From JACVRW01 sp963808545 (lineage in GTDB: Bacteria; Actinomycetota; Thermoleophilia; Solirubrobacterales; Thermoleophilaceae), in contig CAWEGB010000008.1 of NCBI GenBank assembly GCA_963808545.1, positions 186,001-250,000 of the forward strand: a stretch of 64,000 nucleotides of DNA, in the 5' to 3' direction. Positions 27,778 through 37,118 of the stretch are shown piece after piece. Each line of letters opens with the position of its first letter. The first letter of the stretch is position 1. Position numbers and translations under genes: made by a program. The notes under the pieces are model-generated. The model did not search any database and was not told where the DNA came from. It saw nothing but the letters and a program-made list of their open reading frames with translations.

Positions 27778-28908
27778 GTGCGCAGGATCCTCATAGTCGG
27801 CTCGACCGGCTCGATCGGAACGCAGGCGCTCGACGTGATCGAGCGCAGCGCCGAGCTCGAGGTGGTCGGCCTGGCCGCATCGGCCAGCTGGGAGCTGCTC
27901 GCAGAGCAGGCGGCCCGGCACGGCGTGACGCGGCTTGCCCTGGCCGATCCCGACGCCGCCGCGCGGGCGGGCGAGCACTCCGACGTGGAGGTGCTGGCCG
28001 GCCCCGAGGGGCTCGTCGAGTTGATCACCGACACCGACTGCGATCTCGTGCTCAACGCGCTCGTCGGCTCGGCGGGGCTGGGACCGACCGTGGCGACGCT
28101 GGGGGAGGGGATCGACCTCGCCCTGGCCAACAAGGAGAGCCTCGTGGTGGGCGGCGAGCTGGTGACCGCGCTGGCGGAGGCCACAGGCGCTCAGCTCATC
28201 CCGGTCGACTCCGAGCATTCGGCCCTGCATCAGCTGCTGGCCATGGAGCGCCCCGGCACCGTCGACCGGCTGATCCTCACCGCCAGCGGCGGGCCGTTCC
28301 GCGGCCGGACCGATCTCGACGGGGTCACCCGCGAGGAGGCGCTCGCCCACCCCACCTGGGACATGGGCGGCAAGATCACCATCGACTCGGCCACGCTGAT
28401 GAACAAGGGCCTCGAGTTGATCGAGGCCCACCATCTCTTCGGCACGAGCTACGACCGCATCGACGTGGTCGTGCACCCGCAGTCGATAGTCCACGCCCTC
28501 ATTCAGCTCAACGACGGCGCCTCGCTGGCCCACCTCGGCTACCCCGACATGCGGGTGCCGATCTCGTACGCGCTTCACCATCCCGATCGCACCGACGTGC
28601 CGCTGCGCGCGCTCGATCTGGTGGAACTGGGGGCGCTGACCTTCGAGGCGCCCGACCTCGACACCTTCGGCTGCCTGCGCCTGGCCCGAGAAGCGGCCGA
28701 GGCGGGTGGCACCGCCCCGTGCGTGCTCAACGCCGCCAACGAGGTGGCGGTGCACGCCTTCCTGGCCGGCGAGCTCTCCTTCACCGGCATCACCCGGGTG
28801 ATCGAGTCCACGCTGTCGGAGCTGCCCGCGCAGCCGGTGCGTCACTTCAGCGATCTCTACAAGGCCGACTCCACGGCCCGCGAGGTGGCGCGGGGGGTGG
28901 CCGCGTGA
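27778..28908 (+). CDS. dxr: 1-deoxy-D-xylulose 5-phosphate reductoisomerase
   Basis: 376 residues. Second enzyme of the MEP isoprenoid pathway (target of fosmidomycin). Signatures: ILIVGSTGSIGTQALDVIE, DLALANKESLVVGGELV, IPVDSEHSALHQLL, LTASGGPFRG, MGGKITIDSATLMNKGLELIEAHHLFG and VVHPQSIVHALI. GTG 27778 is preceded by TACACT (27765-27770) with 7-nt spacing, so a leaderless promoter inside the operon is likely. Overlaps rseP by 4 nt. ispG of the same pathway lies about 8 kb downstream. Confidence 0.97.
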   Translation: MRRILIVGSTGSIGTQALDVIERSAELEVVGLAASASWELLAEQAARHGVTRLALADPDAAARAGEHSDVEVLAGPEGLVELITDTDCDLVLNALVGSAGLGPTVATLGEGIDLALANKESLVVGGELVTALAEATGAQLIPVDSEHSALHQLLAMERPGTVDRLILTASGGPFRGRTDLDGVTREEALAHPTWDMGGKITIDSATLMNKGLELIEAHHLFGTSYDRIDVVVHPQSIVHALIQLNDGASLAHLGYPDMRVPISYALHHPDRTDVPLRALDLVELGALTFEAPDLDTFGCLRLAREAAEAGGTAPCVLNAANEVAVHAFLAGELSFTGITRVIESTLSELPAQPVRHFSDLYKADSTAREVARGVAA

Positions 28909-29984
28909 GCTGGGTGCTGGCCTTCGTCGGCTTCGCGATGCTGGTGATCCTGCACGAGCTGGGCCACTTCTGGGCGGCCAAGTCGGTGGGCATGCGGGTG
29001 GAGAAGTTCTCGCTCTTCTTCCCGCCCACCCTGTTCAGCGTCAGGCGCGGCGAGACCGAGTACGCGGTCGGCGCGATTCCCGCGGGCGGCTACGTGAAGA
29101 TCAGCGGCATGAACCCGTCGGAGGACCTGCCCGACGAGGTTCGAACCCGCGCCTACTACTCGCAGCCGGTCTGGAAGCGAATCACCGTGATCGCGGCGGG
29201 GCCCGCGATGAACCTGCTGCTGGCCTTCCTGCTCCTGTTCGTGTTCATCTTCCTGATCGGCGCGGAGACAGGGTCGCGCCAGGTCGGCACGATCGAGAAG
29301 AACTATCCCGCGGCCGCGGTGCTCGAGCCGGGCGACAAGCTGGTGGCCGTCGACGGCCGGGGCGGCACGCCGGAAGCGATGTCGAAGCGGATCGCGACCC
29401 ACAAGTGCGCGGGGGGCGCCGCGCGCGACGGCTGCAAGGCGACGGAGCCGGCGGAGATCACGGTGCGCCGAGGCGGTCGCGAGCGCACGTTCGAGCTCAC
29501 CCCCGTTTACGACTCCGCGGCGGAGAGGACCCGGGTGGGGTTCGCCTACGCGCCCGGCCCGCGCGAGACGTTGCCGCTGGGAGAATCGCTCGACTGGACG
29601 GTCGACCGCTTCTGGTTCGTGACCCGAGCGACCCTCGAGTTGCCCGCTCGGCTGATCGACCCCGAGCAGCGCAAGGAGATTTCGGGGGTGGTGGGCTCCT
29701 ACGAGGTCACCCGCCAGACGATCCTCAACGACCTGGCCCAGGTCGTGGGCATCCTGGCCATCATCTCGCTCTCGCTGGCGATCGTGAACCTGTTCCCGTT
29801 CCTGCCGCTCGACGGCGGCCACATCTTCTGGGCCATCGTCGAGAAGGTCCGCGGCCGGCCCGTGGCCTTCAGCGTGATGGAACGCGCCGGGGTGGTGGGC
29901 TTCATGCTCGTGATCCTGATCTTCCTGATCGGCCTGTCCAACGACATCGGCCGATTGTCGGGCGAGGGCTTCCAGGTCAGGTAG
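28905..29984 (+). CDS. rseP: Site-2 protease RseP family, membrane zinc metalloprotease
   Basis: 359 residues. Intramembrane protease that cleaves anti-sigma factors or signal-peptide remnants. Zinc motif VILHELGHFWAAKSVG at residues 12-27 and the second motif FPFLPLDGGHIFWAIVE; GAIPAGGYVKISGM follows the active site. A PDZ-like domain (QVGTIEKNYPAAAVLEPGDK on) carries an unusual loop of about 20 residues with two Cys. GTG start overlaps dxr. The membrane anti-sigma factor at 49871 could be of the kind such proteases process, but nothing here ties the two. Confidence 0.94.
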   Translation: MSWVLAFVGFAMLVILHELGHFWAAKSVGMRVEKFSLFFPPTLFSVRRGETEYAVGAIPAGGYVKISGMNPSEDLPDEVRTRAYYSQPVWKRITVIAAGPAMNLLLAFLLLFVFIFLIGAETGSRQVGTIEKNYPAAAVLEPGDKLVAVDGRGGTPEAMSKRIATHKCAGGAARDGCKATEPAEITVRRGGRERTFELTPVYDSAAERTRVGFAYAPGPRETLPLGESLDWTVDRFWFVTRATLELPARLIDPEQRKEISGVVGSYEVTRQTILNDLAQVVGILAIISLSLAIVNLFPFLPLDGGHIFWAIVEKVRGRPVAFSVMERAGVVGFMLVILIFLIGLSNDIGRLSGEGFQVR

Positions 29985-29990
29985 CCCGGC

Positions 29991-32542
29991 TCAGGGCGTG
30001 GTCGCGCAGATGGCGGTGACGGTGAGGGTCCAGCTGGTGCCCACCGGGTCGGTCTCGACCGCGTCCGCATACCAGTTGTTCGCCGCCGTCTGGTAGATGC
30101 TCTGGAGAGCGAGGTCGGTGTTCGCGGGAGCTGGGCCTATCCGTGCGGTGCCGCTGATCGCGGTCTTGCCGGCGGGGCAGGTGGCGAAAGCGGTCTTGTT
30201 GGCCTGGGTATCGACCGTCACGCCCGTCACCACCTGATAGCCGCTCACCCCCGGCGCGCCCTGCGGCCCCTGCGGTCCCGTCTGTCCCTGGGGCCCCTGC
30301 TGCCCGGTGGCTCCCTGCGGTCCCTGAGGCCCGGCCGGCCCCTGCGCGCCCGCCTGGCCGGCCGGTCCGGCCGGTCCCTGCGGACCCTGCTGGCCGACCG
30401 CCCCCTGCTGTCCAGGCTGGCCCGTCGCGCCGGTGGCTCCCTGGGGACCGACCGGTCCGGGGCCGCCGGTGGGCCCTGCCGGCCCGGCGGGCCCGATCGC
30501 ACCCTGTGGCCCGGCGGGGCCGGCCGCTCCGGTCTGGCCTGCGGGGCCCGTCTGCCCCGTGGCTCCCTGGGGTCCCTGCGGCCCGGTGGCTCCCACCGGT
30601 CCGGCGGGCCCGGCGGGGCCCTGGGCGCCGGTCGCCCCGGTGGCCCCGGTGGCGCCCGTGGCTCCGGTCTCGCCCTGTGCGCCCTGTGCTCCGGCGGGCC
30701 CGGTGTCGCCCTGGGGTCCGGCCGGGCCAGTCGGCCCCGCGGCCCCGTGGCGCCGGTCGCGCCGGTGTCGCCCTGCGCTCCCTGGGGGCCCTGCGGCCCG
30801 GCTGCGCCGGTGTCTCCCTGGGCGCCCTGGGGCCCGGCCACGCCCTGCGGCCCGTCGGCGCCCTGGGGCCCGGCGGGTCCGACGTCGCCCTGCGGGCCCA
30901 CGGGGCCGGCCGGTCCGGCGGGTCCGGTGTCGCCCGCGGGACCGGTGGCGCCGGTTTCGCCCTGGGCGCCCTGCGCTCCGGTCGCTCCCGTGTCGCCCTG
31001 GGCGCCCTGGGGCCCGGTAACGCCCTGTTCGCCCTGCGGCCCAGGCGGTCCAACCGGACCGACCTCACCCTGGGGTCCCTGTGGCCCGGTCGACCCCGGG
31101 CCGCCGGTGCCCGGCTCACCCTGTGGTCCCTGAGGCCCGGTCAATCCCTGCGGGCCGATCAGCCCCTGAGGGCCGGCCACGCCCTGTGGTCCCTCGGCGC
31201 CCTGGGGACCGGCGATACCCGGATCCCCCTGTGGTCCCACGGGGCCCGTCGGGCCGGCCGGGCCGTCGGCGCCCGTGGCTCCGGTCGCCCCGGTCTCACC
31301 CTGGGCCCCCTGCAAGCCGGTCGCGCCGGTGTCTCCCTGGGCGCCCTGGGGCCCGGCCACGCCCTGCGCGCCCTCGGGGCCCTGCGGGCCCAACGGCCCG
31401 GGGTCGCCCTGAGGTCCGACCGGTCCCTCCGGGCCGGCGGGACCGATCGGGCCGGTCGCCCCTTCCGCGCCGTCGAGCCCCTGGGGTCCCTGGGGCCCGG
31501 CGGGCCCGGTGTCTCCCTGGGCACCCTGGGGTCCGGTGGCTCCGGCCGCGCCGTCAAGGCCCGGGACTCCCTGGGCGCCCTCCGGACCCTGCGGCCCCTC
31601 TGGACCGGCGGGTCCGGGGTCGCCCTGCGCGCCTACGGGGCCGGTGGGGCCGGCCGGTCCCGTCGCGCCGGTGTCGCCCTGCGCGCCGGTCAGCCCCTGC
31701 ACGCCCTGGGGTCCCGCCGGGCCGGCGGGACCGACGTCGCCCTGCGGGCCCTCGGGTCCGGTGGGTCCCTCCGGCCCGGCGGGACCCGTCTCGCCCTCGA
31801 TGCCGGTGTCGCCCTGAGGTCCCTGCGGCCCGGCGGGCCCGGTGTCGCCGGTGATGCCCTGCGGCCCCTCCGGGCCGGGCGCCCCCTGAATTCCCTGGTC
31901 GCCCTGCGGTCCCTCGACGCCCTGCGGACCGGCCGGGCCGATGGCGCCCACCGGCCCGGCGGGACCGATCGCCCCGGGGAGCCCCTGCGGACCGGCCACC
32001 CCCGGCAGGCCCTGTGGACCGGGGTCGCCCTGCGGTCCTGCCGCGCCCGGCTCACCGCGCGGGCCCTCCGGTCCGCGACCGGGACCGTCCGCCGAACGCC
32101 GGAGCAGCACGAGGGCACGGCGGACCACGCTTCCGTAGCCGCTGATGTCAGCCACCGCCGCGAGCCGCCCGCGCTCGGACAACGCCCGCCGGGCGATGAC
32201 GCCGATGGGTACCCCGAGACTTCCGTCGAAGGTCAGCCAGGACAGGGAGAAGCGCCGGGCACCGATCACGCGCGCGGAACGCGACGAGCCCAGCCTGGTC
32301 CGCAGGACCACCTGTCCTTCGCAGCGCGACAGCACCACCGCGGGGCATAGGAGAGGGACCTGAGCACGCGCAGCGTCCCCCGTACCGGTGACAGCCACCT
32401 GACGCGGAGGCCGGGCGACCTGCTCATCCACCACCGCCGCGAGCGAGTGCTGTGCCGCGCCCGCGAGCGCAGCCACGACCGCGACGAGCAGGACCAGCCC
32501 ACCGCCGCCGAGCCTGCGGGCCGTCTGTGGCCACCGGTCCAC
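29991..32542 (-). CDS. Collagen-like repeat surface protein, one frameshift
   Basis: About 850 residues once one frameshift is repaired. N-terminal anchor or signal segment at about residues 13-30 (GLVLLVAVVAALAGAA), a globular domain with a C-P-x(7)-C pair (LLCPAVVLSRCEGQ), then from about residue 155 a very long run of collagen Gly-X-Y triplets rich in GPQG, GPAG, GDTG and GATG, and a C-terminal beta-rich domain of about 85 residues with CPAGKTAISG and a last Cys. The first frame runs to about 30740, where a base is missing (GPRGRLARPD instead of triplets); the repeat resumes in the next frame to the stop at 29991. Likely a secreted or surface-anchored rod. Long open frames on the + strand are composition shadows of the repeat. 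Confidence 0.88.
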
Positions 32543-32674
32543 GGGGCCGGGATCGTAACCGACGGGCTACCCGGATCGTGCACGGCCTCACCCAAAAACC
32601 GAGCGGCGGAGCCCTCAAAGGGCGGTCTCGGTGGGCTAGGCTCCCGCCCAAGTCAGAACCGAGGGAGGGTCACC

Positions 32675-34477
32675 GTGAGCGTCACCAGCGAGCGCCGTAG
32701 CCAGAGGCCGGCGGGCCTCGATGCATCCACTGTCGCCGAGGCCTTTCAGCTCACCGCCGCGGCCCACGGCGAGCGGGTGGCGCTGAGGACCCGCGGCGAC
32801 GAGTTCTCGATGAGCTGGGCCGACTACGCCGAGAAGGTGCGCTCGCTCGCCGCCGGGCTGGCCGCTCTCGGCCTCGAGCGGGGCGGGGCCGTGGGGATCA
32901 TGCTCACCAACCGGCCGGAGTTCCACTGGTTCGACGCCGCTGCCCTGCATCTGGGCGCCATCCCGTTCTCGATCTACAACACCTACGCCCCGGAGCAGAT
33001 CGGCTACCAGGTGGGGGACGCCGGTGCTCGGATCCTGGTGACCGAGAAGGCCTTCCTCGACCGCATCGAGGCGGTTGAGGGGCTCGACCACGTCGTGGTG
33101 GTCGACGCCGACGGCACCGACGAGGCGCTGACGATCGCCGACGTCGAGGCCGAGGGCGACCCGGAGTTCGACTTCGAGGCGGCCTGGCGCTCCGTCGAGG
33201 CCGACGACGTCCTCACGCTCATCTACACCTCCGGAACCACCGGCCCTCCCAAGGGCGTGCAGCTGACCCACTCGAACCTCGTGGCCGCGGTCAACGGCTT
33301 CGATCAGGTGATCGCCTTCCCCGACGACGGCCGCGTGGTCTCATGGCTGCCGATGGCGCACATCGCCGAGCGCGCCTGCAGCCACTACCTGCCGATGCTG
33401 CTGGGCTTCACCACCACGTCGTGCCCCGACCCGCGCCAGGTGGTGGCCTACCTGCCCGAGGTCAAGCCCACCTGGTTCTTCGCGGTCCCGCGCATCTGGG
33501 AGAAGCTCAAGGCGGCGATCGAGGCCGGCGTGGCCAGCGAGCAGGATGCCGCCAAGAAGCAGGCCACCGAGTGGGCGCTCGACGTCGGCCTGCGCAAGGT
33601 CCGGCACGAGCAGGCGGGCGAGCAGGTTCCCGCGGACTTGGCCGAGGAGCACGCCAAGGCCGACGAGCTCGTGCTGTCCAAGATCCGAGGCGTGCTCGGC
33701 CTCGACGAGATCGAGTCGGTGAACGTGGGCGCCGCGCCCACGCCGCGCGAGGTGATCGAGTTCTTCCACGCGATCGGCGTGCCGGTGGCTGAGCTGTGGG
33801 GCATGTCCGAGACCTGCGGCTACGGCACCTGCAACCCGCCCGGGCGGATCAAGATCGGCACCGTGGGTCCGGCGTCCCCGGGGGCCGAGATCACGCTCGC
33901 GGAGGATGGCGAGGTCCTCATCCGGGGCCCGATCGTCATGTCGGGATATCGCAATCAGCCCGACAAGACGAGCGAGACGATCGACGACCAGGGCTGGCTG
34001 CACACGGGTGACGTCGGCGAGTTCGACGAGGACGGCTACCTCAAGATCGTCGACCGCAAGAAGGAGCTGATCATCTCGGCGGGCGGCAAGAACATGTCGC
34101 CGGCCAACATCGAGGCCAAGGTCAAGGCGTCGAGCCCGATCATCGGCCAGGCGATCGCCATCGGCGACGGCCGTCCCTACAACGTGGCCCTGATCACCCT
34201 CGACCCCGACGTGGCGCCGGCCTTCGCGGCGGGCAAGGGCATCGAGGACACGAGCATCGAGGCGCTGGCCGCCAACCCCGCCGTCATCGAGGAGGTGCAG
34301 CGGGGCGTGGACAGCGCGAACGAGGGCCTGGCTCGGGTGGAGGGCATCAAGCGCTTCACGCTGTTGGCCACCGACTGGCAGCCGGGCGGCGACGAGCTGA
34401 CTCCGACGATGAAGCTCAAGCGCAAGCCCATCCACGAGAAGTACGGCGCGGAGATCGAAGAGCTCTACGCCGGGTAG
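32675..34477 (+). CDS. Long-chain acyl-CoA synthetase
   Basis: 600 residues, AMP-binding (ANL) superfamily. Activates fatty acids to acyl-CoA through acyl-AMP. P-loop LTLIYTSGTTGPPKGVQLTHSN, VVSWLPMAHIAER, the A5 region AELWGMSETCG, and the adenylate/hinge block DDQGWLHTGDVGEFDEDGYLKIVDRKKELI with SAGGKNMSPANIE. GTG 32675 follows gggaggg (32663-32669), and a TAGGCT box at 32637 suggests the promoter. Resembles the FadD15/FACL group with two-part C-terminus containing an alpha-helical insertion. Confidence 0.94.
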   Translation: MSVTSERRSQRPAGLDASTVAEAFQLTAAAHGERVALRTRGDEFSMSWADYAEKVRSLAAGLAALGLERGGAVGIMLTNRPEFHWFDAAALHLGAIPFSIYNTYAPEQIGYQVGDAGARILVTEKAFLDRIEAVEGLDHVVVVDADGTDEALTIADVEAEGDPEFDFEAAWRSVEADDVLTLIYTSGTTGPPKGVQLTHSNLVAAVNGFDQVIAFPDDGRVVSWLPMAHIAERACSHYLPMLLGFTTTSCPDPRQVVAYLPEVKPTWFFAVPRIWEKLKAAIEAGVASEQDAAKKQATEWALDVGLRKVRHEQAGEQVPADLAEEHAKADELVLSKIRGVLGLDEIESVNVGAAPTPREVIEFFHAIGVPVAELWGMSETCGYGTCNPPGRIKIGTVGPASPGAEITLAEDGEVLIRGPIVMSGYRNQPDKTSETIDDQGWLHTGDVGEFDEDGYLKIVDRKKELIISAGGKNMSPANIEAKVKASSPIIGQAIAIGDGRPYNVALITLDPDVAPAFAAGKGIEDTSIEALAANPAVIEEVQRGVDSANEGLARVEGIKRFTLLATDWQPGGDELTPTMKLKRKPIHEKYGAEIEELYAG

Positions 34478-34656
34478 GACACGTTTGCCCTCTGCCTGGC
34501 GCGGGAAACTGCGCGGCTCACCTCACCGGCCACGGCGCAGCAGATCGCCACCCGGTGCCAGTCGAACACCAGGGCCTCACCGGGCCGGAGCGCCTCGGGC
34601 TTCCTCAGCAGCGCAGCCGACAGTCGCCCGACTGTGTAGTGGACGGCGATGGGCAC
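34465..34656 (-). CDS. Small hypothetical protein downstream of hypX
   Basis: 63 residues from GTG 34656, preceded by a perfect aggagg two bases upstream, a somewhat tight spacing. Contains EALVFDWHRVAICCAVAGEV with adjacent Cys residues, and a basic C-terminus. It lies 50 nt after the repaired hypX stop on the same strand, so it may be the second gene of that unit. Not recognised: it does not show the N-terminal MCLAIP of HypC. Overlaps the end of the acyl-CoA synthetase gene by 13 nt. Confidence 0.45.
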   Translation of the reverse strand: MPIAVHYTVGRLSAALLRKPEALRPGEALVFDWHRVAICCAVAGEVSRAVSRARQRANVSYPA

Positions 34657-34706
34657 GGCCTCCTGCCGCCCGCCTCGTCAGAGGCAGAGATCGCGATACG
34701 TCCGGT

Positions 34707-36423
34707 TCATTCCGCGGCGAGCACCCCGGCGAGGGGAGCCGGGCGGGGTGTCTGGCAGGCGGGGCCGAGCTTGTGCACGAAGCGCCGGCGCGCCTCGTGG
34801 TAGCTGCGGTCGGGCCCGAAAAAGCACTGATGCGAGCGGGCCATCTCCTCCGCCCGGTAGGCCCTGAGCGGCTTGGCGAGCTCGTCGGCCAAGCGCCGGC
34901 GCCGCTTCTCGTGGAGCGCCCGATCCAGGTCGGGGTCGCCGGCCAGCTCCTCCGCGTAGCGCTGCGCCTGCGCCCGGAAGCTCTCGAGGTCCGAGCCGAA
35001 GGTCGCGTCGAGCAGGCCGATCTCCACAGCCTTGCCGGCTGCCCACGGGGCGGAACGGCGGGCCCGTGAGCCGCGCGGCCATGCCCGCGCCCACTCGCCG
35101 CGGCAGCAGGTAGGTCCAATACTCCGATCCGTAGAGGCCGCCCATGTGGCGGTAGTAGGGGTTGAGCACGATGTCCTCGCGAGCCACCACAAGGTCGGCG
35201 GCGAGGGCCAGCGGCACGCCGCCTGCCGCCGCGTCGCCACGGAGTGCCGAGACCACCAGATGAGAGTTCGTCTCCACGATCTCGCGGACCACGTCGTTGA
35301 TCGCGTGGAGGTTGTGCCAGGACTCCTGGGCCGGGTCCTCGGCGGCCTCGATGACATTGAGGTGGATGCCGTTGGAGAAGAAATCGCTGCCGCCGGTGAG
35401 GACGATCACCCGGGTCGTGCGGCGGGAGCGCGCATAGCGGTAGGCCTCGCGCAGACGGCGGCACTGGCCGGTGCTCATCGCCCCGTTGTAGAAGTCGAAG
35501 TGCAGGTAGCCGACGCCCGCGGCCTCTTCGTAGGCGATCTCGGTGTCACCCGGGAGGTCAGGCACGTCGAGGCTGACGCCGGACTGGGCCAGGGCAAGCA
35601 CGGCGGGCAGCTTGTAGTGGCTCTCGCCCTGCTCGGCGGCCCGCTTCAGGTGGCTGATCCACACCGCGCCGTCGGTGGTGGCCCGGCAGACGGCTCCGTG
35701 ACGCGTGCCGATGATCTGCCCCGGGGTGCCGCTCAGGGCCGGCTCGCGTTCGACGCCGAAGAGGTGGCAGCGAACGCCCTCCACCTCGTCGAGGACGCCC
35801 GGGTGGCCCTCGGCGGCCCTGATCTTGCGCACCACCGCGTGGGTGTCGTCCGCCTGCCAGTCGATCGCCCGCAGCTCCTGATGCATCAATGCGCGTGCCT
35901 GGCCGACCATCCTCGGGTCGCTGGAATCGAGCGTGTCCGGCTCCTCGCCGGCCACCACTCTGTCGACCGCCTCCACCAAGGCAGCGATTGCGGCACGGCG
36001 CACCTCGTGGCGGTAGAGGCTCGCCTTGCCCGCCTCGCGCATCGGAAAGGTGCGCGTGGCCCACACGTCGCCGGCGTCGAAGTCTCCGTCGGCCTCCAGC
36101 ACGGTCACGCCCCATTCCCTCACGCCGAGCTCGATGGCCCAGTCGAGCGAGGACGCTCCGCGGTCGCCCATGGGACCGGGGTGCACGATCAGGCAGCGGT
36201 GCTTCGACCAGATCGACTCCGGGATGAGCTTCTTGAGCATCGGGCAGACGATCAGCTCCGGCCGGTGGCGCTCGACGGCCGACTCCATGGCGGTCGCGGA
36301 GTCGACTACGGCGACGTCCACGTGGTGCCCGCTCTCCTCGAGCTCGATCAGGGCGCGCTGGCTGAGGCTGTTGTGCGCGGAGACCAGGAACAGGATGCGG
36401 CGTGAGGAGGGGATGGGGGCCAT
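34707..36423 (-). CDS. hypX: Hydrogenase maturation protein HypX/HoxX, one frameshift
   Basis: About 571 residues after repair. N-terminal formyl-transferase half: ILFLVSAHNSLSQRALIELE, LIVHPGPMGDRGASSLDWA, WGVTVLEADGDFDAGDVWAT. C-terminal enoyl-CoA-hydratase-like half: FFSNGIHLNVIEAAEDPAQES, LRGDAAAGGVPLALAADLV and the HypX-typical MGGLYGSEYWTYLLPRRVG. HypX makes the CO ligand of the NiFe-hydrogenase active site from formyl-THF. The frame changes near 35043 (one extra base in a GGG run on the coding strand); the restored frame continues AGKAVEIGLLDATFG to the stop at 34707. Start ATG 36423 has gagagga upstream. No hydrogenase genes are in the window. Confidence 0.9.
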
Positions 36424-36489
36424 GTCCTCTCGACCCGGGGCCCGACGCCTTTGTTCCTGTGAGATCGCGCACACCTAAGCTCCGCGGCG

Positions 36490-37101
36490 ATGAACGAGCC
36501 CGACGCCATAGAGGTGAGAGACCTGCGCCCGCACGAGGTAGCTGCGGCGGTGGGCGTGCTGGCGCGTGGGATGCGCGACAACCCGCTCCACATGGCGGCG
36601 TACGGGGAGGATCCGCAGCGCCGGCTGCGCTGCCACACCCGCCTGATGCGCGGGCTGTTCGCCGTCTTCTCGGCCCAGGAGCCGATCTGTGCCGTGCGGG
36701 GCGACACGATCGTCGGGGTGACCGGCGTAGCGCCCGTGGGCACCTGCAGCCCCACCAATGCGCAACGCGTGCGCTTCCTCCCTTACGTCGCCGCGCTCGG
36801 TCCGAAAACGGCGGGCCGGCTGGGGGCGTGGCAATCAGCCTGGGCCGCCCGCGACCCCGACGAGCCCCACGTGCACCTTGGACCCCTCGCCGTTGACGCT
36901 CCTCTCCAGCGCCAGGGGATCGGCTCGCTGATCATGCGGGAGCACGTCGCCCGCCTCGATCGGGCCCAAGAGCTGGGCTACCTCGAGACCGACAAGCACG
37001 AGAACGTGCGCTTCTACGAGCGCTTCGGATTCGAGCTGGTGGGCGAGCAGCCGGTGATCGGTGTGACCAACTGGTTCATGCGGCGGGAGCCGGCGACCTA
37101 G
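36490..37101 (+). CDS. GNAT family acetyltransferase
   Basis: 203 residues. Acetyl-CoA-binding motif A of GNAT enzymes: HLGPLAVDAPLQRQGIGSLIMREHV (R-Q-G-I-G-S), followed by the C-terminal YLETDKHENVRFYERFGFELVGEQ, typical of N-acetyltransferases with an unknown small-molecule or protein acceptor. TAAGCT at 36476-36481 lies 8 nt before the ATG, implying a leaderless mRNA. Divergent from hypX (66 nt between starts) and 17 nt upstream of ispG. Confidence 0.9.
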   Translation: MNEPDAIEVRDLRPHEVAAAVGVLARGMRDNPLHMAAYGEDPQRRLRCHTRLMRGLFAVFSAQEPICAVRGDTIVGVTGVAPVGTCSPTNAQRVRFLPYVAALGPKTAGRLGAWQSAWAARDPDEPHVHLGPLAVDAPLQRQGIGSLIMREHVARLDRAQELGYLETDKHENVRFYERFGFELVGEQPVIGVTNWFMRREPAT

Positions 37102-37118
37102 CCTCTAACCTTGAGGAT

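Noticed and set aside
30433..32350. Long + strand frames of Ala/Gly/Pro/Arg across the collagen-like gene
   Set aside because: They mirror the G-X-Y repeat on the other strand; low complexity, no start signal, and the real domains lie on the - strand.
34465..34656. Calling the small gene after hypX a HypC
   Set aside because: It lacks the N-terminal Cys motif (MCLAIP) that defines HypC.
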